In this document: positions 8,751 to 17,326 of the stretch, piece after piece
How positions within the stretch are numbered: position 1 is the stretch's first letter
How the letters are laid out: every line of letters starts with the position of its first letter
DNA from: Ruminococcus sp.
Lineage (GTDB): Bacteria > Bacillota > Clostridia > Oscillospirales > Ruminococcaceae
Direction of reading: 5' to 3'
Length of the DNA: 37,702 bases
Assembly: GCA_017441505.1 (NCBI GenBank)
Contig: JAFRXL010000004.1
Coordinates: 1-37,702 of the forward strand
Made by a program: the position numbers and the translations under genes
The notes under the pieces: model-generated
Database searches by the model: none
Seen by the model: the letters and a program-made list of their open reading frames with translations, nothing else
Told to the model about the DNA's origin: nothing

Positions 8751-8799
8751 AAAAAACCTCAGGCAGCGATGAATAAACGTTGCCTGAGGTGATTTTTAT
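8751..8799. terminator. Bidirectional terminator between convergent genes
   Basis: The arms ACCTCAGGCAGCG and CGTTGCCTGAGGT (one G-T pair) have A6 on the left and GATTTTTATTT on the right. It can end the plus-strand sigma operon and the minus-strand dockerin gene, whose stop codon lies within its right edge. Confidence 0.85.
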
Positions 8800-10367
8800 T
8801 TATGAGACTTTAAGAGCTTTTTCTTTAAAAGACAGAGGTCGAATGAATCAAGTTTGTTGTCATTGTCAAGGTCAAGAGCCTTCCAGTCTTTTATTTTGTA
8901 ATTCGAGCTTCCGAGGAGTATTTTCTGAGCTGTTACAATATCTGAAATATTGAAGTTACCGTCACCGTTTGCGTCACCGGACGGAGCAATAGCTTCAAAT
9001 TTTCTGTTGTATTTTTCAGCATATTCCTGTGCAGTTGAATCTGCATAGCCGTGGATGATTATGTCACCGGTCAGATACTTTTCTTCTTCAGTATCGAGAG
9101 AAGTTATCGTAATATCGCCAGTAGCATTTCTAAGGAGCTTATAAGTTGCAGGTATCGTTTTTTCGCTGTCGAAAATATCACAGTCCGGATCGTATATGTA
9201 TATATCAGAGCTTGTTTTTGCAGCTGCGATAGCTTTTTCCGGAATATGATGTGCTCTGTAATGTATTTCAGATAATAATTCTGATGAGATTGAACCTGAA
9301 ACTATTCCCGAACCAAGATTTTCAACAGAAGAAGGAATATCGGTATAACTCAGATTTTTCTTAATGAAAAGTGACATTTCAGCTATACCTACAGTTCCTT
9401 CACGCACAACAGCTTTCTGAATATCGTCATCGCTGTCTACAAGCCAGTTATCGACATAATGAAGACCGTCTATATTTTCGACACAGCCGGCATTTCTGAA
9501 TGCCTGAACTCCGATTTGAGTGACAGTATCAGGTATTGTGAGATCGGTGAGTGCGGCACATTCATTAAATGCACCGAAGCCTATAGTTTGGATTCTTCCT
9601 TTAAATGTGACTTTTTTAAGACTGCTGCAATAGTAGAATGTGTCACCCGGGATAGTTGTGATGCTTTCCGGAAGTTCAGCACTTTCAAGATTAAAGCAAC
9701 CGCAGAATAAACTGCAATTGAGGTGATTGATGGAAGAAGGGATAACAGCGTTTTTTAGGTCGAGACAAGCGTAAAAAGCGTAGTCTCCGATAGTGTCGGC
9801 TTTATCAGAGATATTGAGCTCTTTGATTCCCATTGCCGGCGGACATCCTATAAGAGTTTTCATATCCTTAGTGTAAAGCATTCCATTTTCAACAGTATAG
9901 AAAGGGTTGCTGTCAGAAACTATTATTTTTGAAACGGAAGGAATATATTCCTCAGTGCTTCCGAGCTTTACAACAGTATTGTCAATAAGATGATACCAAG
10001 AAAAATGTTCAAAGGTATCAGGCAGAGTAATAGTGGAAAGCTTATGGCAGTGTCCGAATGGAGTTCCGACGCATCCCACTACAGGCAGACCGTTTACAGA
10101 ATCCGGAATTACAGCATCGATAATGTCGGTGTTCTTACATTCTGATAAAATTGCGAAAGTATCATAGATGTGATATTCAAAATCATTTTCCGTTACTATT
10201 GAGTATCTTATCTCAGGATCGGGGAATTCTGATTCTTTCAGAATATTTACCTGTCTGTTGTACTCCTCATAAGTAGCAGCATCAATTGCAGAGGCAGTAA
10301 CCGGAACTATTGTGCTGAAATTGCAGATGAGTGCTGCTGCAAGCAGCATTGTAAGTGTTTTTTTCAT
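8796..10367 (-). CDS. Secreted BspA-like LRR protein with C-terminal dockerin
   Basis: The 523-residue protein has a signal peptide (MKKTLTMLLAAALIC onward, cleavage near residue 27), BspA-type leucine-rich repeats (about 70-310, with motifs such as IGDYAFYACLDL and IGVQAFRNAGC) and a type I dockerin at the C-terminus (about 460-520). The dockerin repeats start GDANGDGNFNISDI and DLDNDNKLDSFDL. No catalytic domain is visible, so it is probably a surface-docked adhesion or scaffold component. GGAGGG precedes the ATG. It is transcribed alone, between its own promoter and a shared terminator. It shares domain types with the protein at 525-2420 but lacks the transglutaminase part. Confidence 0.92.
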   Translation of the reverse strand: MKKTLTMLLAAALICNFSTIVPVTASAIDAATYEEYNRQVNILKESEFPDPEIRYSIVTENDFEYHIYDTFAILSECKNTDIIDAVIPDSVNGLPVVGCVGTPFGHCHKLSTITLPDTFEHFSWYHLIDNTVVKLGSTEEYIPSVSKIIVSDSNPFYTVENGMLYTKDMKTLIGCPPAMGIKELNISDKADTIGDYAFYACLDLKNAVIPSSINHLNCSLFCGCFNLESAELPESITTIPGDTFYYCSSLKKVTFKGRIQTIGFGAFNECAALTDLTIPDTVTQIGVQAFRNAGCVENIDGLHYVDNWLVDSDDDIQKAVVREGTVGIAEMSLFIKKNLSYTDIPSSVENLGSGIVSGSISSELLSEIHYRAHHIPEKAIAAAKTSSDIYIYDPDCDIFDSEKTIPATYKLLRNATGDITITSLDTEEEKYLTGDIIIHGYADSTAQEYAEKYNRKFEAIAPSGDANGDGNFNISDIVTAQKILLGSSNYKIKDWKALDLDNDNKLDSFDLCLLKKKLLKSHK

Positions 10368-10400
10368 GGTAGACCCTCCAATTTATGATCATATGAAATT

Positions 10401-10429
10401 ATTATAGCACAATAAACTGCATTTTGCAA
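10401..10429 (-). promoter_or_regulatory. Promoter of the second LRR-dockerin gene
   Basis: On the minus strand TTGCAA (10429-10424) and TATAAT (10406-10401) are 17 bases apart, about 35 bases before the ATG. Confidence 0.75.
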
Positions 10430-10449
10430 TATCATGTATCATATTTCAA

Positions 10450-10490
10450 TAATAGAAAAGCTCCGGATAAAAATCAGGAGCTTTTTGAAC
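10450..10490 (-). terminator. Terminator of the trpBA operon
   Basis: The nine-base arms AAAAGCTCC and GGAGCTTTT enclose a 12-base loop and are followed on the minus strand by a T-rich run. It separates trpA from the promoter of the dockerin gene. Confidence 0.75.
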
Positions 10491-10492
10491 TA

Positions 10493-11269
10493 TTATGCTT
10501 CACGGACAGCATCTTTCATAGATTTTATATACTCACCAACATATGGAGCAGCGTCCTTGCCGTATTTTTCAAGGAGCTTGATAATAGCTGAACCAACGAT
10601 CGCACCGTCGGAAGCGGCTGCCATTTTCTTAGCCTGTTCCGGAGTAGATATACCGAATCCGACTGCACACGGAACAGAAGTGTTCTCACGGACTACCTTG
10701 ACTATCTCGTCGATATTGGTAGTTATTTCGGAGCGGGTGCCGGTAACTCCGAGACTTGAAACGATGTAAATGAAACCGTCAGCTTCTTTAGCTATCATTG
10801 CTATGCGGTTAGCAGAAGTAGGAGCGATAAGGGAAATAATATCAACTCCATACTGCTTAGCTATAGCGGAGAATTCGTCTTTTTCCTCGAAAGGAAGGTC
10901 TGGGAGGATTATTCCGCCTATGCCTGTTTCGCAACATCTTGCCATGAAACGTTCAGCATCGTAGGAGAATACAACATTTGCGTATGTCATGAACACCATA
11001 GGTATTTTGACATCCTTGCGTATTTCAGCAACGAAATCGAATATCTTATCTGTTGTGATACCGCCTGCAAGAGCACGGATATTTGCTCCCTGAATTACAG
11101 GACCCTCAGCAGTAGGGTCGGAGAAGGGGATACCGAGCTCAATGAGGTCTGCACCGTTTTCAACAGCGGCACGTATAACTTTTGCAGTGGTTTCCAGATC
11201 AGGATCACCGCAGGTTATAAATGGTATAAAAGCTTTTCCGTTCTGGAAAGCAGTTCTGATATTACTCAT
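10493..11269 (-). CDS. trpA: Tryptophan synthase alpha chain
   Basis: The alpha subunit cleaves indole-3-glycerol phosphate and passes indole to TrpB. From this start it has 258 residues. The motif [12 protein letters not shown] holds the catalytic glutamate (E44). The second catalytic acid, Asp60 in E. coli, is here glutamate (E55, in TAEGP). The phosphate-binding region AVGFGIST and GAIVGSAI is present. The upstream in-frame ATG at 11305 is rejected because the ATG at 11269 has GGGGAGGAT directly before it and overlaps the trpB stop by eight bases, which suggests translational coupling. Confidence 0.96.
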   Translation of the reverse strand: MSNIRTAFQNGKAFIPFITCGDPDLETTAKVIRAAVENGADLIELGIPFSDPTAEGPVIQGANIRALAGGITTDKIFDFVAEIRKDVKIPMVFMTYANVVFSYDAERFMARCCETGIGGIILPDLPFEEKDEFSAIAKQYGVDIISLIAPTSANRIAMIAKEADGFIYIVSSLGVTGTRSEITTNIDEIVKVVRENTSVPCAVGFGISTPEQAKKMAAASDGAIVGSAIIKLLEKYGKDAAPYVGEYIKSMKDAVREA

Positions 11270-12452
11270 AAATATCCTCCCCTCTGTAACGAGCGATAGC
11301 AGCACAGTCTTTGTCTCCTCTTCCGGAAACAGTTACGATGATAATTTTATCCTTATCCATAGTAGGAGCAAGCTTCATAGCATAAGCGATAGCGTGAGCT
11401 GACTCGATAGCAGGTATGATACCCTCAGTGCGTGAGAGATACTCAAAAGCATTTACAGCCTCATCGTCAGTTATCGGAACATACTCAGCTCTGCCGATGT
11501 CGTGAAGATGAGCATGTTCTGGACCTACGCCCGGATAGTCAAGACCTGCGGAAATAGAGTAAACCGGAGCGATCTGACCGTATTTGTCCTGACAGAAATA
11601 GGACTTCATACCGTGGAAAATACCTATTTTACCAGTATTTACAGTAGCTGCTGTTTCAAATGTATCGATACCTCTTCCGGCAGCTTCACAGCCTATAAGA
11701 CGCACTCCATCATCAGGTATGAAGTGGTAGAAGCTTCCGATCGCATTTGAACCGCCTCCTACACAAGCGATAACGGCATCAGGAAGTCTGCCCTCAGCTT
11801 CGAGTATCTGAGCTCTTGCCTCACGGGAGATAACAGCCTGAAAATCACGTACAATAGTCGGGAAAGGATGAGGTCCCATAACTGAGCCGAGGCAATAATG
11901 AGTATCATCAATACGGGTAGTCCACTCTCTCATAGCCTCTGAAACAGCGTCTTTAAGAGTAGCAGTACCGCTTGTAACAGGGATAACGTCAGCACCGAGG
12001 AGCTTCATTCTGTAAACGTTGAGAGCCTGTCTCTTTGTATCCTCTTCTCCCATGAAGATAACGCATTCCATATCAAGCAGAGCGGCAGCAGTAGCAGTAG
12101 CAACACCGTGCTGACCTGCACCAGTTTCAGCTATAAGGCGTTTTTTGCCCATTTTCTTAGCAAGAAGAGCCTGACCAAGAACGTTATTAATTTTATGGGA
12201 ACCGGTATGATTGAGGTCCTCACGTTTGAGGTATATTTTAGCTCCGCCGAGTTCACGGGTGAGTTTTTCGGCATAATAAAGGAGTGACGGACGACCTGCA
12301 TAGTTATTCAGCAGATCGGTGAGTTCCTTGTTGAACTCAGGATCGTTCTTGTAATGTTCATAAGCCTGTTCGAGTTCAATAATTGCATTCATGAGGGTTT
12401 CGGGGATATACTGTCCGCCATGAATACCAAATCTTCCTTTTGACTGTGACAT
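11262..12452 (-). CDS. trpB: Tryptophan synthase beta chain
   Basis: The PLP enzyme joins indole and serine to make tryptophan. PLP binds the lysine in HTGSHKINN (about residue 87), and the phosphate-binding GGGSNAIG and the loop ETGAGQHG are intact. The length (396 residues) is normal. An in-frame ATG nine bases upstream (12461) directly abuts AAAGG and is too close. The ATG at 12452 has AAAGG at a good nine-base distance and is preferred. Only trpB and trpA are here, without trpEDCF. Expression is controlled by the T-box leader upstream. Confidence 0.97.
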   Translation of the reverse strand: MSQSKGRFGIHGGQYIPETLMNAIIELEQAYEHYKNDPEFNKELTDLLNNYAGRPSLLYYAEKLTRELGGAKIYLKREDLNHTGSHKINNVLGQALLAKKMGKKRLIAETGAGQHGVATATAAALLDMECVIFMGEEDTKRQALNVYRMKLLGADVIPVTSGTATLKDAVSEAMREWTTRIDDTHYCLGSVMGPHPFPTIVRDFQAVISREARAQILEAEGRLPDAVIACVGGGSNAIGSFYHFIPDDGVRLIGCEAAGRGIDTFETAATVNTGKIGIFHGMKSYFCQDKYGQIAPVYSISAGLDYPGVGPEHAHLHDIGRAEYVPITDDEAVNAFEYLSRTEGIIPAIESAHAIAYAMKLAPTMDKDKIIIVTVSGRGDKDCAAIARYRGEDIYE

Positions 12453-12490
12453 TTCATTCATCCTTTCAAATTGATTTCAGATACGGCAAA

Positions 12491-12528
12491 TAAAAAGTCC
12501 TTGACAGATACTAAAATCTGTCAAGGAC
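12491..12528 (-). terminator. Regulated terminator of the trp T-box leader
   Basis: On the minus strand the 12-bp arms GTCCTTGACAGA and TCTGTCAAGGAC enclose an eight-base loop and are followed by TTTTTAT. It competes with the T-box antiterminator. Confidence 0.9.
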
Positions 12529-12666
12529 GAATAAACTTATCCGTGGTACCACCTTGATTCACAGTAAAACTGTGCACTTTGAGGAATACTATCATATTCC
12601 CGATGTTTAACGCACATCTCAACGTTGCAGAATACTCTGAGCGATTAAGCGGAAATATCCGAAAAT

Positions 12667-12838
12667 CCATACAGGCTCACCTGAACCATTCAGCTTCCTT
12701 GCCCCGTACAGACTCCCCTGAACTATTCAGCATCCTTGACCCATACAAGCTCCCCTGAACTATTCAGCATCCTTGACCCATACAAGCTCCTCTGAACCAT
12801 TCAGCTCCATCGACCCATACAGGCTCCCTCGAACCATA
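12667..12838 (-). repeat. 37-bp tandem repeats inside the trp T-box leader
   Basis: Four contiguous 37-bp copies (12667-12703, 12704-12740, 12741-12777, 12778-12814) are followed by a partial fifth; copies 2 and 3 are nearly identical. Each unit is itself two related half-units of 18-19 bases. In RNA sense one half folds as CTGAA-TRG-TTCAG. The other folds as CTTG-TATGGGT-CAAG across the unit border, so several loops expose UGG. There are no spacers, so it is not a CRISPR array. Confidence 0.9.
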
Positions 12839-13004
12839 CCGGCTCACATGAATTTACCGCACCCAAGCTCATTTGACTGCACCCTCGGAGGTCCATTTGA
12901 TGATCTGTTTTTCACCTGACTCTCAGCACCGCAGGCTCTCTGTAGAAGCATGGTCACCTTTATCTCCTCGTCAACGGTTTGATAAAGTGTATAACTTTGG
13001 TTAC

Positions 13005-13033
13005 ATTATAGCATTGAAATTTAAATTTGTCAA
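13005..13033 (-). promoter_or_regulatory. Promoter of the trp T-box leader and trpBA
   Basis: On the minus strand TTGACA (13033-13028) and TATAAT (13010-13005) are 17 bases apart, a perfect consensus. The transcript should start near 12998. Confidence 0.88.
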
Positions 13034-13062
13034 TAGTTCTATATAAAATTAAAATATAAATT

Positions 13063-13539
13063 TTATTTTTTCATCAGCAGTGCAACAGCGTGAGCAGACA
13101 TACCTAATTTTTCTCCCGTAAAGCCGAGGTGCTCTTCTGTGGTAGCCTTTACGCTTATCTGAGAGACATCTACACCGCATACAGATGCGATATTCTCACG
13201 CATTTTCAGTATATGCGGAGCGAGCTTAGGTGCCTGAGCTATTATCGTAGCATCGATATTGCCGATAATATAGCCTTCTTCGGAAATTCTGCGGCAGACC
13301 TCAGCCATAAGCTTCATGCTGTCAGCCCCTTTGAAGCTGTCATCGTTGTCGGGAAAGAGGTGACCAATATCACCGAGTGCAAGAGCACCGAGCATAGCGT
13401 CCATAATAGCATGGGCGAGCACATCAGCATCGGAATGTCCGAGCAGACCTGTAGTATGCGGTATTTCGACTCCGCCGAGTATCAGTTTTCTTCCTTCAAC
13501 GAGCTTGTGAACGTCATATCCGTGACCGATTCTGAACAT
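13063..13539 (-). CDS. ispF: 2-C-methyl-D-erythritol 2,4-cyclodiphosphate synthase
   Basis: This is the fifth enzyme of the MEP isoprenoid pathway; it cyclises CDP-methylerythritol 2-phosphate and releases CMP. At 158 residues it has family length. The metal ligands D9, H11 (GYDVH) and H43 (DVLAH) are present, as are LGHSDADV and the C-terminal [15 protein letters not shown] precedes the ATG, whose A is also the last base of the ispD stop codon, so the two are translationally coupled. No strong terminator follows before the trp leader promoter. Confidence 0.97.
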   Translation of the reverse strand: MFRIGHGYDVHKLVEGRKLILGGVEIPHTTGLLGHSDADVLAHAIMDAMLGALALGDIGHLFPDNDDSFKGADSMKLMAEVCRRISEEGYIIGNIDATIIAQAPKLAPHILKMRENIASVCGVDVSQISVKATTEEHLGFTGEKLGMSAHAVALLMKK

Positions 13540-14228
13540 TATTTTTCCTCCTCAGATTTTTTCAGGAGAACCTCAGCAATAGCAATATCCTCCGGAGTTG
13601 TGATTTTTATATTAGTGTAATCTCCGACAGTCATAGCGACTTTCCCTCCGATAGCTTCAACGAGCTGACAGTCATCAGTGAAGTCCAGACCATGTTCAAG
13701 AGCAAAATCGATACCTTCAAAATAAAGTGTACGCTTGAATATCTGGGGAGTCTGAGTGTTGTACAGCAGCTTTCTTGGCGGAGTATCAGTAATTAGACCG
13801 TCCTCAACGGTTTTAATGGTATCCTTTACAGGCACACCGAGAGTAGCACCGCCGAAAATCTTAGCATCTTTTATAGCTTTTTCGATATGTTCCGGCTTAA
13901 CGAGCGGACGAGCACCGTCATGAATGGCTATAAGCTCAGTGTCCTTTGAGATGCATCTTACACCGTTTATTACGCTTTCCTGTCGTGTATTACCGCCTGT
14001 AGTGCAGGCAGCAAGCTTAGTGATGCCGGCTTTTTCGGCTTCTGCTTTTATTGCAGGAATATCATCTTCACGGGCAACGATTATAATTTCTTTTATGCTT
14101 TCGCAGTTCTGAAAAGCAAGCATAGTCACGCCGATAACAAGTCTGTCACCGAGCGGCAGGAGTATCTTATTTACTCCGCCCATTCTTGTGGAATTGCCTG
14201 CACAGACAATTACTGCTGAAGTATTCAT
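13539..14228 (-). CDS. ispD: 2-C-methyl-D-erythritol 4-phosphate cytidylyltransferase
   Basis: The enzyme makes CDP-methylerythritol from methylerythritol 4-phosphate and CTP. The nucleotide-binding start [14 protein letters not shown], the central IHDGARPLV and the late DDCQLVE are typical. The ATG at 14237 directly abuts the AAAAGG site, whereas the ATG at 14228 is nine bases from it and is preferred; this gives 229 residues. It lies 13 bases after the glycosidase gene and is fused in expression with ispF. Confidence 0.95.
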   Translation of the reverse strand: MNTSAVIVCAGNSTRMGGVNKILLPLGDRLVIGVTMLAFQNCESIKEIIIVAREDDIPAIKAEAEKAGITKLAACTTGGNTRQESVINGVRCISKDTELIAIHDGARPLVKPEHIEKAIKDAKIFGGATLGVPVKDTIKTVEDGLITDTPPRKLLYNTQTPQIFKRTLYFEGIDFALEHGLDFTDDCQLVEAIGGKVAMTVGDYTNIKITTPEDIAIAEVLLKKSEEEK

Positions 14229-14241
14229 ATTTATCATCCTT

Positions 14242-15681
14242 TTAGTATGTACTTATTTTTACCGGAGAAGTGCGTATCCTTATCTTCGGGAGTTTTTCGA
14301 GGGTAAAGTAGTAATTGAACAATCCGTCCTCAGCGGAAAGGTCATTTTCACCGGAAGCAGGCGGAGCAAATATATTGATATTCAGATCAAAGCTGCCTGA
14401 TACGGGATTTTCAAAGAATGCCGGCATGAGGTCGATCGTTTTAGCATCTGGTGACCTATAGAACCACCTGCCGTTAAATTCTATCATCAGGTTGGATTCG
14501 TCCTCAAATAAAAGCTCGCAGAAATGAGGAGCTGAGTCGAAGTGGACGGGTATTGAGATACCCTCGGCATCCTCAGAGCTTCCCCACCTTAATTTTGCCG
14601 GCAGTACGGCTTCGTCACCGATAGTCATTGAAGGCATGAACCATTCATCGTGGATAATGTCCTTGTACACTTTGAATACCGGCTGTTCGATGCCGACATT
14701 TTTGTTATTGGGATCCTGAATTTCGAGTCCGAGCCTGCCACGGTCACGGAACTGATAGAAAGTGAATCCGGTCAGCCACAAAGCTTCCTCTTTTTTTATC
14801 ATATTGCAGAAATACTCGACGACTTTTGCCTGATCGTACGGACCTGTAACGTCGCCGTCGGTATTGAATTCAGAAATTACCATAGGCTTTGGAATACCGT
14901 CATTGAGGTACTTGAAACGTTCGTAGCTCAGTCTGACCAGTTCATAAATATATGATACCGGTTTGATACTGTGGGACCTTCCGCCGGGCTCGGCAACATC
15001 AAACGGCCAGCCCCAGTGGAGAGCGATATACTTGTCTACCGACCATATATCAGCAGTGCGGACTGCCTCAGTGAATTCCGCTTCTTTTTCGATCATTCCG
15101 GTCTCAGGGTGCTCCACACCGCCGATACAGATAATATTCTGAATATTCGGAGCGTGTTCTTTTATTATGCGTGAGGCACGGCAGTAAAAGTCTGCGACTT
15201 CCTGATAAGAAGCTCTTTTGTTGAACGAGAACCAGTTTCCGGTAGCCTCGTGATTTATTCTCAGGAACAGTCTGCCGAATGATCTGAGGTCGTCACCGAT
15301 AGCTGCGAGGTGCTCATCAGAAACGGCAGGGTCGATAGTGATAGTCAGAGTAACGTCCTGACCGTGTCTTCTTACGTCACGCATACAAGTGAAAGGTTCA
15401 CCGTTTCTGTCACCGTTCAGTCCGCCGAGATAGGGAAAATAATCGTCATAAGGATAGTCCCACTGGAAGGATATGCCGTCATCTTTTACGACCTCAGATA
15501 TACGTGCGGGCCATTGCTTATCAAGAGGGTAGTAGCAGTACATGAGGCTGATACTTCTATGCGGACGTCCAAGTTTTTGCAGTATATAGTCCTGATCTAC
15601 ATATTCTCCACGTTCGCTGCCGTCGCCTAAATCGACAGCACATTTAGCTTTTCCGAGTTTTATGCTATAAATTTTATTCAT
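14242..15681 (-). CDS. Cytosolic GH26-like (clan GH-A) glycosidase
   Basis: The 479-residue protein has no signal peptide or dockerin. Residues 40-345 look like a TIM-barrel glycoside hydrolase. RINHEATGNWFSF (E145) matches the GH26 acid/base motif pattern H-E-x-x-G-x-W, and ISEFNTDGD (E271) fits the nucleophile strand. The C-terminal 120 residues look like a beta-sandwich with aromatic residues (FNGRWFYRSPDAK). It may act on short mannan- or glucan-derived oligosaccharides after uptake, but the family and substrate are not certain. AAGGAG precedes the ATG. It is the first gene of an operon with ispD and ispF, an unexpected grouping. Confidence 0.7.
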   Translation of the reverse strand: MNKIYSIKLGKAKCAVDLGDGSERGEYVDQDYILQKLGRPHRSISLMYCYYPLDKQWPARISEVVKDDGISFQWDYPYDDYFPYLGGLNGDRNGEPFTCMRDVRRHGQDVTLTITIDPAVSDEHLAAIGDDLRSFGRLFLRINHEATGNWFSFNKRASYQEVADFYCRASRIIKEHAPNIQNIICIGGVEHPETGMIEKEAEFTEAVRTADIWSVDKYIALHWGWPFDVAEPGGRSHSIKPVSYIYELVRLSYERFKYLNDGIPKPMVISEFNTDGDVTGPYDQAKVVEYFCNMIKKEEALWLTGFTFYQFRDRGRLGLEIQDPNNKNVGIEQPVFKVYKDIIHDEWFMPSMTIGDEAVLPAKLRWGSSEDAEGISIPVHFDSAPHFCELLFEDESNLMIEFNGRWFYRSPDAKTIDLMPAFFENPVSGSFDLNINIFAPPASGENDLSAEDGLFNYYFTLEKLPKIRIRTSPVKISTY

Positions 15682-15721
15682 TGTTTACTCCTTATATAAT
15701 GTGATTATTGTCTATAAGAAT

Positions 15722-15750
15722 ATTATAATATAGCCTTTAGCTCGTGTCAA
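15722..15750 (-). promoter_or_regulatory. Promoter of the glycosidase-ispD-ispF operon
   Basis: On the minus strand TTGACA (15750-15745) and TATAAT (15727-15722) are 17 bases apart, a perfect consensus. The -35 box overlaps the stop codon of the upstream membrane protein gene. Confidence 0.82.
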
Positions 15751-17225
15751 CAGTAATATTTTTCGTAAATGTCATTTCTTACGTAAAGGTAGTATCTGAC
15801 CATTCTGCGGTAGTAGGGGAACAGCTCCTCTGAAACGCAGGTATAGTTCTGAAAATTGTCACGTTTACCTGTATAGCTGCGGCTGACGATAAGCTCCGGT
15901 GAACCGCTCTGGACGTAATATTCCTGACTTTTCAGCATTTCCTCCATACCTGTATTATTGCGGCAGAAGTATTTATAGTCGGGGACAATGTCTGCGGCAA
16001 AGTAGAAACCTCCGTCGAGGAAACCGTAATTGAGCATCGTTGCTGCATCGAGTTCATGAGCAGTCTCAGCGAATTTATATTGCGGCATATCGGAGCGGCT
16101 GTACTTCATAAGATAGGTGTTCGGACTAAGGAAGTAATTTAGCGGAGAGCAGATAATTAGTGAAGCAGCCGCAGACACAGCTCCGTATTTTATGTGGGAG
16201 CTTTTTATAAGAGTCAATATATTACAGAGAAAAACCGGTATCAAAGCTGCTAAAATGAGGGGATAGTACTGAAAGCTGAGGTGTCCGGCAAAAGTGAAGA
16301 TGAACATTGAAAGCAGGATAGTGACCTGACATATCGTCTGGCGGAAGTTCTTTTGTCTGAGTCTGGCAGCTATTCCGAGGTAAATCACGGCGAATCCTAT
16401 AGGGAGAAATGTGTAGCAGAATACGAATCCGTTTGCGAGATTTTCAGGTACATTGCTGCTGCTTCCGTTATAGACGAAAAGGTTGTCGTAGAAGTAGACC
16501 TCGTTCATGCTGTTCAGAGCTTTTTTTGCGGCAAAAAGTATAATTATCGGCAGCGACACAGCGGTTACTCCAAGAACTATCATTCCGCAGCATCTCACCA
16601 AATGTGCAGCTTTTTTCTGTGAGATGTATGTATAAGCCATGACAGCGAAAAGTCCTGCATAAAAACCAAGCAGATTGAATTTAGTCCATAATATCATACC
16701 TGAAAAGATACCGATGAGGAAAGAATCCCTGCCGCTTAGCAGTTTATCGTAAGATAAAAGTTTATCGGAAATAATGTAAGAGAAAAGCAGCAGCGGCAGA
16801 CAAAATTCCTCTGCACTGTCTCCGTGACAAAAGGCATAGGAGCTGTACACGGACATTGAGATGAACGGTACGCACCACAGCATACGTTTTCCGGTTTTAT
16901 CAAGTATGAGCCGGTAGCTGAGACAGAGAAACCATACAGCTGCTGCAAGTTCAAATAAGAAAACTCCCATGAATGAATCAGGCGACATCAGAGCCGCTAT
17001 ACAGTGGAGAATGAATATCAGCGGACCTTTATGCTCAAAGAAGTCGAGGTAGGGCATTTTTCCGGCAGTCATACCACGTCCGATAGTCATATAGCAGTTT
17101 GCATCGAGCCAATCGTTGGTCGGATAGAGAGGGGAGGATTTTGTGCATACAAGCATAGTCACAAGAGCTGTTAACGTAATGAAACAAAGCTCTGGAATAG
17201 TGACAGAAAGTCTTTTTTCAGGCAT
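15747..17225 (-). CDS. Polytopic membrane glycosyltransferase-like protein (GT-C type)
   Basis: The 492-residue protein has about ten hydrophobic helices in the first 360 residues and a soluble C-terminal part. The first loop, after helix 1, carries DANCYMTIGRGMTAG and then PYLDFFEHKGPLI. This resembles the acidic loop and D..E.KGP motif of lipid-phosphate-sugar-dependent GT-C transferases (PMT/ArnT-like). It probably transfers a sugar from a polyprenyl carrier on the outer face of the membrane; donor and acceptor are unknown. AAGGAGC precedes the ATG. It is divergent from the diaminopimelate dehydrogenase gene. I did not find a clear promoter for it. Confidence 0.72.
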   Translation of the reverse strand: MPEKRLSVTIPELCFITLTALVTMLVCTKSSPLYPTNDWLDANCYMTIGRGMTAGKMPYLDFFEHKGPLIFILHCIAALMSPDSFMGVFLFELAAAVWFLCLSYRLILDKTGKRMLWCVPFISMSVYSSYAFCHGDSAEEFCLPLLLFSYIISDKLLSYDKLLSGRDSFLIGIFSGMILWTKFNLLGFYAGLFAVMAYTYISQKKAAHLVRCCGMIVLGVTAVSLPIIILFAAKKALNSMNEVYFYDNLFVYNGSSSNVPENLANGFVFCYTFLPIGFAVIYLGIAARLRQKNFRQTICQVTILLSMFIFTFAGHLSFQYYPLILAALIPVFLCNILTLIKSSHIKYGAVSAAASLIICSPLNYFLSPNTYLMKYSRSDMPQYKFAETAHELDAATMLNYGFLDGGFYFAADIVPDYKYFCRNNTGMEEMLKSQEYYVQSGSPELIVSRSYTGKRDNFQNYTCVSEELFPYYRRMVRYYLYVRNDIYEKYYC

Positions 17226-17259
17226 TTTTAGCTCCTTTTAGGTTTTTGTAAAAAAATTC

Positions 17260-17288
17260 TTTACATTAAAGCGATAGTGTGATATAAT
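17260..17288 (+). promoter_or_regulatory. Promoter of diaminopimelate dehydrogenase
   Basis: TTTACA (17260-17265) and TATAAT (17283-17288) are 17 bases apart, about 40 bases before the start codon. Confidence 0.75.
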
Positions 17289-17326
17289 ATTTACATTGAA
17301 ATTTTTTTATCAGGAGGAATTTTCCT

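Larger units (their letters stand above)
12491..12998 (-). promoter_or_regulatory. T-box riboswitch (tRNA-Trp sensing) leader of trpBA
   Basis: The T-box core AAGGTGGTACCACGG lies at 12555-12541 on the minus strand and is followed by a strong terminator. Stem I lies near the 5' end: TTGAC (12974-12970) pairs with GTCAA (12877-12873), and GAGG with CCTC. It contains the conserved CAGAGAGCC run. The likely specifier triplet is UGG (12895-12893) followed by A, which matches tryptophan and the downstream genes. Uncharged tRNA-Trp should favour the antiterminator and switch on trpBA. The leader is about 500 nt, much longer than usual, because of a tandem repeat between Stem I and the T-box. Confidence 0.92.

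Noticed and set aside
12667-12838. CRISPR array
   Set aside because: The repeats are contiguous and have no unique spacers, there are no cas genes, and they sit in a T-box leader.
12667-12998. Ribosome-sensed trp leader peptide
   Set aside because: Open frames in the repeats are about five codons long without ribosome binding sites; a complete T-box explains the regulation.
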